Below are positions 33,808-42,989 of a stretch of DNA of 64,000 nt, one piece after another. The first letter of the stretch is position 1. Each line of letters opens with the position of its first letter. The translations under genes were made by a program, and so were the position numbers. Below the pieces are notes generated by a model. That model had not been told where the DNA came from and did no database searches. It saw only the letters and a program-made list of their open reading frames with translations. Source of the DNA: Flavobacteriales bacterium (GTDB lineage Bacteria > Bacteroidota > Bacteroidia > Flavobacteriales_F > PHOS-HE28). Location of the stretch: positions 496,001 to 560,000 of the forward strand of contig JADKAN010000001.1 of NCBI GenBank assembly GCA_016719225.1, given 5' to 3'.

Positions 33808-34058
33808 GAAGCTGTTCGATTGATGGGAATGTCCCAAATGTGGGAAAGATCCGGGGTTTACCGCAAAGTACATAAAGGAAATTGTGGCACTGCGAACGGT
33901 GTGGAGGAGCCACGGTGACACGCCTTGAGCATTCAGGAAAGCCACTTAAAACGAACGGTTCCCTAAGAATCAGAACAGCAGATGATCCAATAGGTATCGG
34001 GCGCATATCTACGCTCATGAATACCAGCCTCCCATCGGAAGCCGCAAGTGTCCGCGGC

Positions 34059-34790
34059 TTATTTGCTGCCGAACACACGCTGTAGCAGGTCCGATGTCCG
34101 GGCCAATGGATCTTGGCGGATCTTCAGTTCTTCATCGGCCACCAGCAGGAACAGGCCGTCGATCGCCTTTTGCGTCACGTAAGCGTCGAGGTCAGGGTTA
34201 ATGGCCTGCCCGCCGGTGAACAACGTGGTCTTATTGTAAGCTCCTGCAAGCGGCGACCAGTAGCTTGTTAGTGCAACTTCCTGCGTTGCCTTTTCCACAA
34301 TAGGCCGGAACTTGGCTATGAGTTCGGGTGTGGTCTTATCCTTGAGGAATTCCGTGGCGGCATGGTCTCCACCGCGCAGGATGGCGAAACCGTCCGCTAC
34401 CGACATGCCCTTGATGGCGTTTACGAAAACGGGTACAGCTTCCTTGGTCGCGCTCTCGGCCGCGCGGTTCATGGTGAGCTCGAATTTTTCGACTTGGCTG
34501 CTCATGCCCAGGTCGTTCAAAGTTTTCTTCATTTTTTCCGCTTCCGGAGGGAAGGGGATACGGAGCCGTGCATTCTGCCAAAAGCCGTCCGTTACGGAAG
34601 CTACACTCACGGAATGTTCGGCTCCTTTCTCCAAGGCTTCTTTCAGCCCGGCCACCACATCAGCGTTGGACAATGGAGCGCCCGTACCCGCACCCACCTG
34701 CTTTGCGGCGTCCTGCAGCACTTTCGGGAATTGAGCGGAGCAGGAAGTGCCGAGTAGAACGATCAAGGGGAGAATGATGGACTTCTTCAT
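34059..34790 (-). CDS. DUF4197 lipoprotein
   Basis: A 243-residue protein of the DUF4197 family. It has a lipoprotein-type signal (IILPLIVLLGTSC, Cys17) and a mostly helical body with the family blocks LSNADVVAGLKEALEKGA, DGFAILRGGDHAATEFLK and KAIDGLFLLVADEE. Members occur in many Gram-negatives with no known role. It lies 9 bases after the thioesterase gene, so the two are probably one transcript. Confidence 0.87.
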   Translation of the reverse strand: MKKSIILPLIVLLGTSCSAQFPKVLQDAAKQVGAGTGAPLSNADVVAGLKEALEKGAEHSVSVASVTDGFWQNARLRIPFPPEAEKMKKTLNDLGMSSQVEKFELTMNRAAESATKEAVPVFVNAIKGMSVADGFAILRGGDHAATEFLKDKTTPELIAKFRPIVEKATQEVALTSYWSPLAGAYNKTTLFTGGQAINPDLDAYVTQKAIDGLFLLVADEELKIRQDPLARTSDLLQRVFGSK

Positions 34791-34799
34791 GGGGTTGGT

Positions 34800-35213
34800 T
34801 CAGGAGTTCCGTGTATCCATCAATTGTGCCAAAGCCGTTCGCCATGCTTCGGGCAACGGGATGGAAGTCTGCTTGGAGTAGTCGAAGCAGACCATGACGC
34901 TCCGCCCTTCCGCATGCTTCTTCCCACTGTCCAAATTCAGGACTTCGTAGTGCAGATCAAAACTCTTGGAGCCGATCTTTCCGCACCAGGTCTGGATGTG
35001 TACCTCATCGGCCAAATGGATGGGTGTGCGGTAGTCCACTTCGTTGCGGGCCAGGATCAACCCGGTTCTTACCCAATCGTGGTCTTTTTCCATGAAGCGC
35101 CGGAGCAGGTCCATTCGGCCCAGCTCGAAGTATTGCAGGTAAGCGGCATTGTGGACGTGCCGCGCCATGTCCACATCGCTGAAGCGGAGCTGGATCGGGG
35201 TTGTTACGCGCAT
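34800..35213 (-). CDS. hotdog-fold acyl-CoA thioesterase (FadM/YbgC-like)
   Basis: A 137-residue 4-hydroxybenzoyl-CoA thioesterase-type hotdog protein. QLRFSDVDMARHVHNAAYLQ carries the Asp and the HVHN block of the YbgC/FadM group; VDYRTPIHLADEVHIQTW is the next conserved strand pair. It hydrolyses acyl-CoA in relatives; chain length is unknown. Upstream partner of the DUF4197 gene. Confidence 0.88.
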   Translation of the reverse strand: MRVTTPIQLRFSDVDMARHVHNAAYLQYFELGRMDLLRRFMEKDHDWVRTGLILARNEVDYRTPIHLADEVHIQTWCGKIGSKSFDLHYEVLNLDSGKKHAEGRSVMVCFDYSKQTSIPLPEAWRTALAQLMDTRNS

Positions 35214-35284
35214 GGGATGGGAAGCAGTTTACAAGGACAGGCTGTGTTACCGGTTGGCCGCTGCCGCCAACTTGTGCTCCGCGC

Positions 35285-35689
35285 TCACGAGATCGGATTC
35301 AGTATCACAGAGAACACCGTGATGCTGTTCGGATCCCGATCGTAGAACAGTTTGTCCAAGGCCTCGAGGATGTTCTTGGCGCGGAAGTAGGAGGTGTTGA
35401 ACTCCCCTTCGCCACGGGCGCTCCATTGTACGGTGTAGCTGCTGGTGCGGTCTTTGTAGGTGCTCACGTACTGGCGCATGGCGCGCAAAGCCTCCAGCTT
35501 ATCGCTGCCTTGCGTGTAATGGAACAGGAAGCTTTGGTTGTGCCGCGGGTTCAGGGTGATCAAGTAGAGCTTGGCGTCCTGTCCCGGTTCTTCCACGTAA
35601 TTGAACATCAGGCTGTCCACGCCCACACCGATGTGGTCGCTGATCTCCTTCTGCAATTTCGCTGTCTCGATGTTCTTGTCCGTGGTCAT
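35285..35689 (-). CDS. conserved hypothetical protein
   Basis: A 134-residue cytosolic protein, alpha/beta, with no motif that I can name. Visible blocks: LMFNYVEEPGQDAKLYLITL, SSYTVQWSARGEGEFNTSYF and KNILEALDKLFYDRD. Its start overlaps the end of the PglF-like dehydratase gene by four bases (ATGA), so it is translated with that enzyme, which may hint at a link to the polysaccharide pathway. Function unknown. Confidence 0.75.
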   Translation of the reverse strand: MTTDKNIETAKLQKEISDHIGVGVDSLMFNYVEEPGQDAKLYLITLNPRHNQSFLFHYTQGSDKLEALRAMRQYVSTYKDRTSSYTVQWSARGEGEFNTSYFRAKNILEALDKLFYDRDPNSITVFSVILNPIS

Positions 35690-37584
35690 GGGCTGTTGCG
35701 CTGCGGAATAGCTTCCGGTGGGTCGAATTTACTGAAGGGTGAATTGCGGCTCCTGTATTCGGGTACCAAACGCTTCATGGCCTCCACACAGGAAGCATCG
35801 TCGCGCCGGTCAGCCGCCTCCAGAATGGTATCGATCAGCGCCAAGGTCCTTTCTGGATCCTGCTCCGTTGTTTTTCCGATCAAAATGCGTGGGTGGTGCG
35901 TGGGTAATGTACTCTCTGCATCCGCCAGCAATTCCTCGTACAATTTTTCGCCGGGCCGCAAGCCGATGTACTTCACTTCAATATCGCGTCCGGGTTCTTT
36001 GCCACTGAGCCGGATCATGCGTTCCGCCAGCTCAGTGATGCGCACCGGTTGGCCCATGTCGAATACGTACACCTCGCCACCATGCCCCATGGTGGCGGCC
36101 TCGAGCACCAACCGGCATGCCTCCGGGATCGTCATGAAAAAGCGCACCACTCCCGGGTCGGTCACCGTTACGGGGCCGCCTGCTTCGATCTGCTTGCGGA
36201 ATAAGGGGATCACCGATCCATTGCTGCCAAGCACGTTGCCGAACCGCGTGGTGACCACTGACATCCCGGGGCCGTTTTTCAACGTGAGTGCGGACAGGCA
36301 TAGCTCCGCGCAACGCTTGGTGGCACCCATCACACTGGTGGGATTCACAGCTTTGTCGGTGCTGATCAGGATGAATTCTTTCACACCCTGCCGCCGGGCC
36401 AGCTCCGCCAGGTCCCGCGTGCCACCGATATTGGTGAGTGCAGCTTCGGAAGGGCGCGCTTCCATCAGTGGCACATGCTTGTAGGCGGCGGCATGGAAGA
36501 TCACTTCGGGCTTCGCCTCAGCCAGTAATTTTTCCATGGAGGACCCATTGCGCACATCGCCCACCACAGTGCTGTACGCAGTGTCGCCGCGACCTTGCAA
36601 TTCCATGCCCAGGTCGTAAAGGGCGCTTTCCGCTTGATCGAGCAGTGTTGCATGTGCCACGCCCATGCGCAAAAGCTGCCGCGCGATCTCGCTGCCGATG
36701 CTGCCCGCCGCACCGGTCACCAGGATCCGCTTCCCACGGAAACGCTGTTCCACGGCGGCATCTTCCAAATGGATCGGTGCCCGGCCCAAGAGGTCCTCGA
36801 TGCGCACCTCCCTGATCTGGCCGCTGCTCAGCTGCCCGTTTATCCAGTCCTTCACCGGCGGTACGGTGCGTACATCAGCCTGTGCGGCGATCGCCATATC
36901 CACTACGCGTCTGCGGTGTTCAGGGTCTGGCCGTTGGATGGCGATGATGACCTGTTGGGCTGGCCGTTTTCGGAGCAGGTCCGGTAGTTCGGTGGTGGCG
37001 TGTACACGGACACCCTCCAAGCGTTTGCCCACCTTCACGGGGTCGTCGTCCACGAAGGCTGTCACTTCGTATCGTGCACTGCCTTCGCGCTCCAAGGTCC
37101 GCTTGGTGATCAGGCCTGCTTCACCCGCGCCGAAAAGCACTACCCGCTGCCTTTCTTTTCCATGACCTTGCCGCTTCAGATGAAGCAGTTTGAAGGCGAT
37201 CCGGGAAGAAATGAGCAGCATGGCCGCCCCCATGAACTCGATGATGAGCACCGAAGTCGGCAGTACGAAACGTTGATCCACAAAGTAGTATCGCACCGCA
37301 TTGGCCAAGAAGAGCGTGAGCGTGCCGGCCAGTACCGTCAGGAAGATCCGCCGTGCATCCTCCGTGCCGGTATATCGCACCATGCTCCGTTGGATGCCCA
37401 TGCCCACATGCCAGACTCCGCGGATCAGTAGGTAGATGGGCAGCACCGGCCAGAGCAGGTCGTATTCGTACCCGGGCACGCTGAAGTTGAATCGGAGCTG
37501 GTAAGCCACGAGCAGCGCCGCCGAGCACATGGCCAGGTCGATCGCTGTGATCGCCCAACGGGGCATCAATCGCTGCGTGGCCAT
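35686..37584 (-). CDS. membrane-bound nucleotide-sugar 4,6-dehydratase (PglF/WbpM/CapD-like)
   Basis: A 632-residue enzyme with four N-terminal membrane helices (about 1-110), a first Rossmann domain (GAGEAGLITKRTL) and the catalytic SDR domain (LVTGAAGSIGSEIARQLL; ISTDKAVNPTSVMGATKR). The Met-Lys in place of Tyr-Lys is typical of the large PglF/WbpM class, which turns UDP-GlcNAc into a 4-keto-6-deoxy sugar. TACCTTCG lies five bases before the ATG at 37584, favouring it over 37614. It probably feeds the aminotransferase (29947-31173) and PglC-like transferase. No PglD-type acetyltransferase is seen. Confidence 0.92.
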   Translation of the reverse strand: MATQRLMPRWAITAIDLAMCSAALLVAYQLRFNFSVPGYEYDLLWPVLPIYLLIRGVWHVGMGIQRSMVRYTGTEDARRIFLTVLAGTLTLFLANAVRYYFVDQRFVLPTSVLIIEFMGAAMLLISSRIAFKLLHLKRQGHGKERQRVVLFGAGEAGLITKRTLEREGSARYEVTAFVDDDPVKVGKRLEGVRVHATTELPDLLRKRPAQQVIIAIQRPDPEHRRRVVDMAIAAQADVRTVPPVKDWINGQLSSGQIREVRIEDLLGRAPIHLEDAAVEQRFRGKRILVTGAAGSIGSEIARQLLRMGVAHATLLDQAESALYDLGMELQGRGDTAYSTVVGDVRNGSSMEKLLAEAKPEVIFHAAAYKHVPLMEARPSEAALTNIGGTRDLAELARRQGVKEFILISTDKAVNPTSVMGATKRCAELCLSALTLKNGPGMSVVTTRFGNVLGSNGSVIPLFRKQIEAGGPVTVTDPGVVRFFMTIPEACRLVLEAATMGHGGEVYVFDMGQPVRITELAERMIRLSGKEPGRDIEVKYIGLRPGEKLYEELLADAESTLPTHHPRILIGKTTEQDPERTLALIDTILEAADRRDDASCVEAMKRLVPEYRSRNSPFSKFDPPEAIPQRNSP

Positions 37585-37589
37585 GACCG

Positions 37590-37597
37590 CGAAGGTA
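37590..37597 (-). promoter_or_regulatory. -7 element (TACCTTCG) of dehydratase gene
   Basis: TACCTTCG on the minus strand, five bases before the ATG at 37584. Confidence 0.5.
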
Positions 37598-37681
37598 GGC
37601 GGACGTTGCGCCACGCTCCACGCGGGACTCCTCGTGAACGACTTTCAGCCGGGAGGACCATCTTTGCGAAGCTCCGCTCGT

Positions 37682-38779
37682 ATGCCACGCATCCTTTTCA
37701 TCGCCGCCCACCGCCCGGACCGGTCGCCCAGCCAGCGCTACCGGTTTGAGCAGTTCACCCCGTATTGGGAAGCGAACGGTTTCCAATGCGACCATGCTTG
37801 GATCATCGATGAGGAGGACGATATCCATTTTTACCGGTCCGGAGCGCTGTGGGCGAAATCGCGCATCTTCCTGAAGAGCCACAAACGCCGCCGCGAGCAT
37901 GTGCAGAAGGCGGGCTCGTACGACCTCATCTTCGTTCAGCGGGAAGCCTTCATGACGCACAGTACCCGGTTCGAACGCGAACTCGCGGCCACAGGGGTGC
38001 CGATGATCTACGATTTCGACGATGCCATCTGGCTGATGGACGTCAGCAAGGCCAACCGCATGTTGCGCTGGCTGAAGGATCCCGCCAAGACGGCCAAGAT
38101 CGTTCCCCTTGCCACCGTTGTCATCGCGGGAAATGAGTTCCTCGCCGACTATGCAAGACAATTCCATAGCAACGTGGTGGTGATGCCCACCGTGATCGAT
38201 ACGGCACGCTACCTGCCCACATCCCCGCCAATGGCCACCGGCCGTCCGATCGTGGTAGGTTGGAGTGGATCGCTCACGAGCATGCCGCATTTGGAGCAGG
38301 CCATTCCCGTGCTGCAGCGCTTTCAGCAACAGTACAACGACCGGGTGACCTTCCGGATCATTAGCGACACCTTGCTCGAGGTGCCCGGCCTGCGGATAGA
38401 GAACCGCAAATGGAGCAGTGCCACGGAAGCTGAGGACCTGGCGGACATCGATATCGGCATCATGCCCCTGCCGCATAATGATTGGAGCCGGGGCAAATGC
38501 GGATTTAAAGGCCTGCAGTACATGGCCATGGCGCGCGCGGTGGTACTAGAGGAAATTGGCGTGAATAGCACCATCGTCCGGCACGGTGTGAATGGTCTTT
38601 TAGCCAAGGATGATGCCCAATGGCATGAATGCCTATGCCGATTGGTGGAGGAACCCGACCTTCGCGCACGGTTGGGCAGCGCCGCCCGGGAGACCGTGGA
38701 AGCCCGATATTCCATGATCGCTTGGCGGGACCGCTACCTTCAACTCTTCAATGAACTGATCGAACAACGCAAGAAATGA
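37682..38779 (+). CDS. glycosyltransferase family 4
   Basis: A 365-residue cytosolic GT-B enzyme. The acceptor half shows AAHRPDRSPSQRYRFEQF and MIYDFDDAIWLMDVSK; the donor half VVGWSGSLTSMPHLEQ and KCGFKGLQYMAMARAVV (the position of the EX7E motif is altered). It diverges from the dehydratase gene, and its last bases overlap gcvT (ATGA), an unexpected partner. CATCTTTG lies 13 bases before the start. Likely another transferase for the same surface glycan; sugar unknown. Confidence 0.87.
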   Translation: MPRILFIAAHRPDRSPSQRYRFEQFTPYWEANGFQCDHAWIIDEEDDIHFYRSGALWAKSRIFLKSHKRRREHVQKAGSYDLIFVQREAFMTHSTRFERELAATGVPMIYDFDDAIWLMDVSKANRMLRWLKDPAKTAKIVPLATVVIAGNEFLADYARQFHSNVVVMPTVIDTARYLPTSPPMATGRPIVVGWSGSLTSMPHLEQAIPVLQRFQQQYNDRVTFRIISDTLLEVPGLRIENRKWSSATEAEDLADIDIGIMPLPHNDWSRGKCGFKGLQYMAMARAVVLEEIGVNSTIVRHGVNGLLAKDDAQWHECLCRLVEEPDLRARLGSAARETVEARYSMIAWRDRYLQLFNELIEQRKK

Positions 38780-39891
38780 CCGACACCAATCCCCCGAAAG
38801 AGATCGTCCTGTCCCACATCCACGAAGCCCTTGGGGCCAAAATGGTGCCTTTCGCAGGCTTCCTCATGCCCGTGCAGTATTCCGGTGTGAACGATGAGCA
38901 CCTCACCGTACGTAAGGCAGTGGGCGTGTTCGACGTAAGCCACATGGGCGAATTCATCGTGCGTGGGCCCGGTGCATTGGACCTTATCCAGAAAGTGACC
39001 AGCAACGATGCCTCCAAGCTCAGCCCTGGCAAAGTGCAATACAGCTGCCTGCCCAACGAAAAGGGCGGTATCGTGGATGATCTGCTGGTGTACGATATGC
39101 AGCGCGGCGACGACAAGCATTATGTGCTGGTAGTGAATGCTGGCAACATCCAGAAGGACTGGGATTGGATCAATGCGCATAACACGTTCGATGCGCAGCT
39201 GGAGAACATCAGCGACCACATGTCGCTGCTGGCCGTGCAAGGTCCCAAAGCCGTGGATACGCTGAAGGACCTTTTCACGGAGGACATTGCCGCCATGCCT
39301 TATTACAACGCGATGTACGCCGAAATGAAGGGAGTGGGCTTGGTGCTCATTTCCACCACCGGATACACTGGTGCGGGCGGTTATGAGATCTACATGCCGA
39401 ACCCGCTTGCGGAAAAGGCGTGGAACGCTATCATGGAGGCCGGAAAGCCTTTTGGCATCAAGCCTGCCGGCCTCGCCGCTCGCGACACGCTACGTTTGGA
39501 AATGGGATTCTGCTTGTACGGCAACGATATCGATGATGCTACATCGCCGCTGGAGGCAGGGCTCGGTTGGATCACCAAATTCACCAAGGACTTCACCAAC
39601 TCCGCTGCGCTGAAGGCACAAAAGGAAGCCGGTGTGAAGAATAAGCTCGTCGGCTTTGAACTGCTGGACCGCGGTATTCCCCGGCACGACTGCCCCGTGG
39701 TGGATGCGGACGGGAAGACGATCGGCAAAGTGACCAGCGGGACCATGAGCCCCAGCTTGCAAAAACCCATCGGCATGGCCTACGTGCCCAAGGAAATGGC
39801 AACGCCCGGAACCGAAATCCTCGTGGATGTGCGCGGCAAAGTGCTGAAAGGGGTGGTGGTAAAAACGCCTTTTATCGAGAGCACGAAGTGA
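38776..39891 (+). CDS. gcvT: glycine cleavage system T protein (aminomethyltransferase)
   Basis: A 371-residue T protein that moves the methylene group of glycine from lipoyl-H protein to tetrahydrofolate, releasing ammonia. VPFAGFLMPVQYSGVNDEH and VGVFDVSHMGEF at the start, SNDASKLSPGKVQYS, ISTTGYTGAGGYEIY and PAGLAARDTLRLEMGF are classic. Length matches the family. Its ATG overlaps the stop of a glycosyltransferase gene, so it appears to be read through from that transcript. gcvH and gcvP are not in the window. Confidence 0.95.
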   Translation: MTDTNPPKEIVLSHIHEALGAKMVPFAGFLMPVQYSGVNDEHLTVRKAVGVFDVSHMGEFIVRGPGALDLIQKVTSNDASKLSPGKVQYSCLPNEKGGIVDDLLVYDMQRGDDKHYVLVVNAGNIQKDWDWINAHNTFDAQLENISDHMSLLAVQGPKAVDTLKDLFTEDIAAMPYYNAMYAEMKGVGLVLISTTGYTGAGGYEIYMPNPLAEKAWNAIMEAGKPFGIKPAGLAARDTLRLEMGFCLYGNDIDDATSPLEAGLGWITKFTKDFTNSAALKAQKEAGVKNKLVGFELLDRGIPRHDCPVVDADGKTIGKVTSGTMSPSLQKPIGMAYVPKEMATPGTEILVDVRGKVLKGVVVKTPFIESTK

Positions 39892-39900
39892 GCATACAAA

Positions 39901-39932
39901 GTTGCCGTAGAGGCGCGGAGACGCGGAGAAAA
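39901..39932. repeat. CTCCGTGCCTC-type intergenic repeat, copy 2
   Basis: GTAGAGGCGCGGAGACGCGG followed by AGAA. Its reverse complement has the same spacing as 11242-11276 with C/T exchanges. It lies just after gcvT. Confidence 0.45.
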
Positions 39933-40054
39933 TAAGAGTGATCGTTCAACAGGACTCAAGACTCCCGACTCCCGACCCAATACTCCCAGCTCAACTCAAC
40001 ACGACCCATAACTTCCTTGTATTCCCTGCCATGCACCTCCGAGGCTGAACACAC

Positions 40055-40810
40055 ATGAAGGCTGTATCCCATAATACCGATTATAAATACCGCGTCGAGG
40101 TTTGCTACACCCCCGGCCAATTCCCGCTCTACAAGCAGGATATGGGCATCGTGGTGGTCATCGATATCCTGCGGGCCACCAGTGCAATGGTGGCGGCTTT
40201 CGATCACGGGGTGAAGGACATCATACCCGTGGCCACCATCGAGGAAGCACGGCAATATATCGGGAGGGACGGCTACATCGCTGCCGCCGAACGGAACGGC
40301 GAGATCGTGGAAGGGTTCCCGGTGGGTAATTCACCGCTCGCTTTCAAGGCCATGGACCTGCGTGGCAAGACCATCGTGATCAGCACCACCAACGGAACAC
40401 AGGCCATCAATACAGGCCGGGAAGCACGGCAACTGGTGATCGGCTCATTCCTCAACCTGACGGCGTTGAGCAACTGGCTATTGAAACAGGACGATAACAT
40501 ACTGCTGCTCTGCTCCGGTTGGAAGGACAAGTTCAGTTTAGAGGACAGCGTCTTTGCCGGCGCTGTGATGGATCGCTTGCTTGAAAGCGGTAAATTCGGC
40601 GTAGAGGAGGACAGCAGCATCGCCTCGAAATACCTCTACATGGCCGCCCGCGACAACTTCATGAGCATACTCAAAGCCGCTCCCCGCCGCAAGCGCCTGC
40701 AGCAGCTTCACCTGCTGGAAGACGTGAAATTCTGCCTTACCCCGGACCAAAGCACCGCCATTCCCATCCTTCGCGATGGACGCTTGGTCTTGCTGGACAT
40801 TGAACCATGA
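40055..40810 (+). CDS. comB: 2-phosphosulfolactate phosphatase family protein
   Basis: A 251-residue ComB-family protein. The family enzyme removes phosphate from 2-phosphosulfolactate, a step toward coenzyme M or other sulfonates. MGIVVVIDILRATSAMVAAF, AERNGEIVEGFPVGNSP and VISTTNGTQAI are the conserved core. Coenzyme M is not expected in Bacteroidota, so the likely product is sulfolactate or a related sulfonate; no other sulfonate genes are visible. Its stop overlaps the next start by four bases. Confidence 0.88.
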   Translation: MKAVSHNTDYKYRVEVCYTPGQFPLYKQDMGIVVVIDILRATSAMVAAFDHGVKDIIPVATIEEARQYIGRDGYIAAAERNGEIVEGFPVGNSPLAFKAMDLRGKTIVISTTNGTQAINTGREARQLVIGSFLNLTALSNWLLKQDDNILLLCSGWKDKFSLEDSVFAGAVMDRLLESGKFGVEEDSSIASKYLYMAARDNFMSILKAAPRRKRLQQLHLLEDVKFCLTPDQSTAIPILRDGRLVLLDIEP

Positions 40811-41820
40811 GCCGTAAGACAGCCCTGCGTGCATTCGTGCTGTTCCTGGGATTGGCCATTGCGTGGCCTTTCTTTATGCAGAGCGAGGCCGAAGCTTGGG
40901 GCTTCTATGGGCATCGTCGCATCAACCGGATGGCTGTGTTCACGCTACCACCTGCCATGTTCGGCTTCTATAAGCGGCACATCGATTACATCACCGACCA
41001 TGCCACCGATCCCGACAGCCGCCGCTATGCCGTGGCCGCGGAGGCGCCACGCCATTACATCGATATCGACCATTACGTGCCAGAGGGAGAGGATCCGTTC
41101 AAGGAAGTACCCAAGAAATGGGACCTCGCGGTGCAGAAATTCACCGAGGATACCCTTCAAGCTTACGGTATCGTTCCTTGGTATATTCCCGTCATGTATG
41201 GTCGGCTCGTGAATGCCTTTAAGCGCGGAAGCGTGGACCGCATCCTGTATTACAGTGCGGAGATAGGGCACTACATCGGAGATGCTCACGTACCTCTCCA
41301 CACCACAGAGAACTACAACGGCGACATGAGCGGCCAACATGGCATTCACGCCTTCTGGGAGTCCCGTATTCCCGAACTCAATGCCGAGAGCTATGACCAC
41401 TTCACGGGTCGTGCCAAATACATCGAGGATCCGCTGGAGGCTGCTTGGGACGCTGTGATCGGAAGCCATGCCGCACTGGATACCGTGTTCAGCAAGGAAA
41501 AGGAATTGCAGGCTACATTCCCTGAAAGCGGTAAGTACGTTTACGAGCAACGCGGCCGTGGAAGTGTGCAGCTCTACTCGCAGGAATTCACCGCAGCCTA
41601 TGAGCAAAGTATGGGCGGCATGGTGGAGCGCCGCATGAACGCTGCCATCATCTCCGTGGGCAGCTTTTGGTACAGCGCCTGGGTGGATGCAGGCCAACCG
41701 GACCTGGACCACTTCGATCAGAAGGACGTGAGCGACAGCCTGAAGCAGGTGTTGAAGGCGGAGGACGAAGAGCGTAAGAACTCATCCAAGGCGTTCGGCA
41801 GGGAAGAGCCCGGGGAGTGA
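40807..41820 (+). CDS. secreted zinc-dependent PLC / S1-P1 nuclease-like protein
   Basis: A 337-residue exported protein of the zinc phospholipase C/P1 nuclease superfamily. Signal cleavage after SEAEA would leave Trp31 as the new N-terminus, exactly the residue whose amino group binds zinc in this fold. Other ligand motifs: GFYGHRRINRMAVF, RHYIDIDHYVPE, EIGHYIGDAHVPLHTTENYN and HGIHAFWESR. Whether it acts on lipids or nucleic acids cannot be decided from sequence. Translation is probably coupled to comB (ATGA overlap), an odd partnership. Confidence 0.85.
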   Translation: MSRKTALRAFVLFLGLAIAWPFFMQSEAEAWGFYGHRRINRMAVFTLPPAMFGFYKRHIDYITDHATDPDSRRYAVAAEAPRHYIDIDHYVPEGEDPFKEVPKKWDLAVQKFTEDTLQAYGIVPWYIPVMYGRLVNAFKRGSVDRILYYSAEIGHYIGDAHVPLHTTENYNGDMSGQHGIHAFWESRIPELNAESYDHFTGRAKYIEDPLEAAWDAVIGSHAALDTVFSKEKELQATFPESGKYVYEQRGRGSVQLYSQEFTAAYEQSMGGMVERRMNAAIISVGSFWYSAWVDAGQPDLDHFDQKDVSDSLKQVLKAEDEERKNSSKAFGREEPGE

Positions 41821-41956
41821 GGCTTGTCCTGTTCAGGAAAGCACTTTCCTTTATAGCTGTGTGGGCTGTACTTGAGGTCCGTGCCCTTTTTCCGGTTAGG
41901 CGAACTGTCCCTCAGCTATGGCGTTATGCTATGGGAGTCTGATCAGACCAAAGACG

Positions 41957-42169
41957 ATGATGACAGCAAAATTCAAAGTGGGTGACCATGTAAAGTGGAA
42001 CTCCGAGGCGGGACATGTGAGCGGGAAGATCATCAAGGTGCACCACGCGGATTTCGACCACAAAGGGCACACCCACCATGCCAGAAAGGACGACCCGCAG
42101 TACGAGATCAAGAGCGACAAGACCGATCACATCGCAGCGCACAAAGGTTCTGCACTGACCAAAGTCTAG
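41957..42169 (+). CDS. DUF2945 (HVA1-type TUDOR) small protein
   Basis: A 70-residue protein of the DUF2945/hypervirulence-associated TUDOR family: FKVGDHVKWNSEAGHVSGKI, HHARKDDPQYEIKSDKTDHI, AAHKGSAL. It is a single SH3-like barrel without known activity in bacteria. A second ATG follows directly (41960). Monocistronic; its 135-base upstream gap shows no clear promoter. Confidence 0.87.
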   Translation: MMTAKFKVGDHVKWNSEAGHVSGKIIKVHHADFDHKGHTHHARKDDPQYEIKSDKTDHIAAHKGSALTKV

Positions 42170-42250
42170 ATGTCACAGATGTGAGGGGCATTGCTTTTCG
42201 CCCTGCTCTAATCGTGTTTCTGCTGTCGCCTGTCGCGAGAGCTCACGGTT

Positions 42251-42811
42251 TTACGCGCTCAATTTCCCTTCCAACAGCATTAACTGCACCTTCATTACCG
42301 CAGCCACGGTGAGGCTGTCCCGCACTTCGCCGCACTGTACCATGGCGTAAAGCTCCGCGAAGGGCAATTTGCGCTGCTCCAGTTCCTCATCGTGGTCCGG
42401 CTCCGGAGTATGGAAGGTGAGGCCCTGCGCCACATAGATGATGGCCCGCTCGTCGCTGGCGCTGTTGCTGAGGTCCATTTGAAGGATCTCCGTCCACCGG
42501 TCAGCCTCGATGCCCACTTCCTCCCGCAACTCGCGCTTCGCGCTTTCCACCGCTGGAATGTTGCGATCGCCGCCACCTTCAGGCATTTCCCAGCTATACG
42601 CCTCCATCGGATAGCGGTATTGGCCCACGATCCACGTGTTCATCTCCGCATCCAATGGGATAACCCCCACGGCAAGGTTCTTGAAATGGATAACGCCGTA
42701 GACGCCCTGTTTGCCACCGGGGTCGATCACTGCGTGGTGCGATACGGAGATCCACGGGGTTTCATAAGCCAACTGCTCACTTATCGTTGTCCAAGGTCCG
42801 CGCTTCTTCAT
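42251..42811 (-). CDS. Nudix hydrolase, ADP-ribose pyrophosphatase-like
   Basis: A 186-residue Nudix enzyme. The Nudix box is GGDRNIPAVESAKRELREEV followed by GI, a full match to GX5EX7REUXEEXGU. The extended N-terminus and the proline-rich loop after the box fit NudF-type ADP-sugar pyrophosphatases. Start at 42811 is backed by CATCTTTG four bases upstream. Exact substrate unknown. Confidence 0.9.
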   Translation of the reverse strand: MKKRGPWTTISEQLAYETPWISVSHHAVIDPGGKQGVYGVIHFKNLAVGVIPLDAEMNTWIVGQYRYPMEAYSWEMPEGGGDRNIPAVESAKRELREEVGIEADRWTEILQMDLSNSASDERAIIYVAQGLTFHTPEPDHDEELEQRKLPFAELYAMVQCGEVRDSLTVAAVMKVQLMLLEGKLSA

Positions 42812-42989
42812 GCCGCAAAGATGGTGGAGCAATGCAAGCTCGTTCGGCTTCTACCACACAGAGCGCTACGGGCGCGAAGAAGGTGCAGTACGGATGCTGT
42901 GTTCTTCGTGTTCGTTGTCGCCACGCTCATTCCATCTCCCGCGGAATTCATACAACAATTCTGCGTGTCCTTCGCGGTCCGTGCTTCTC

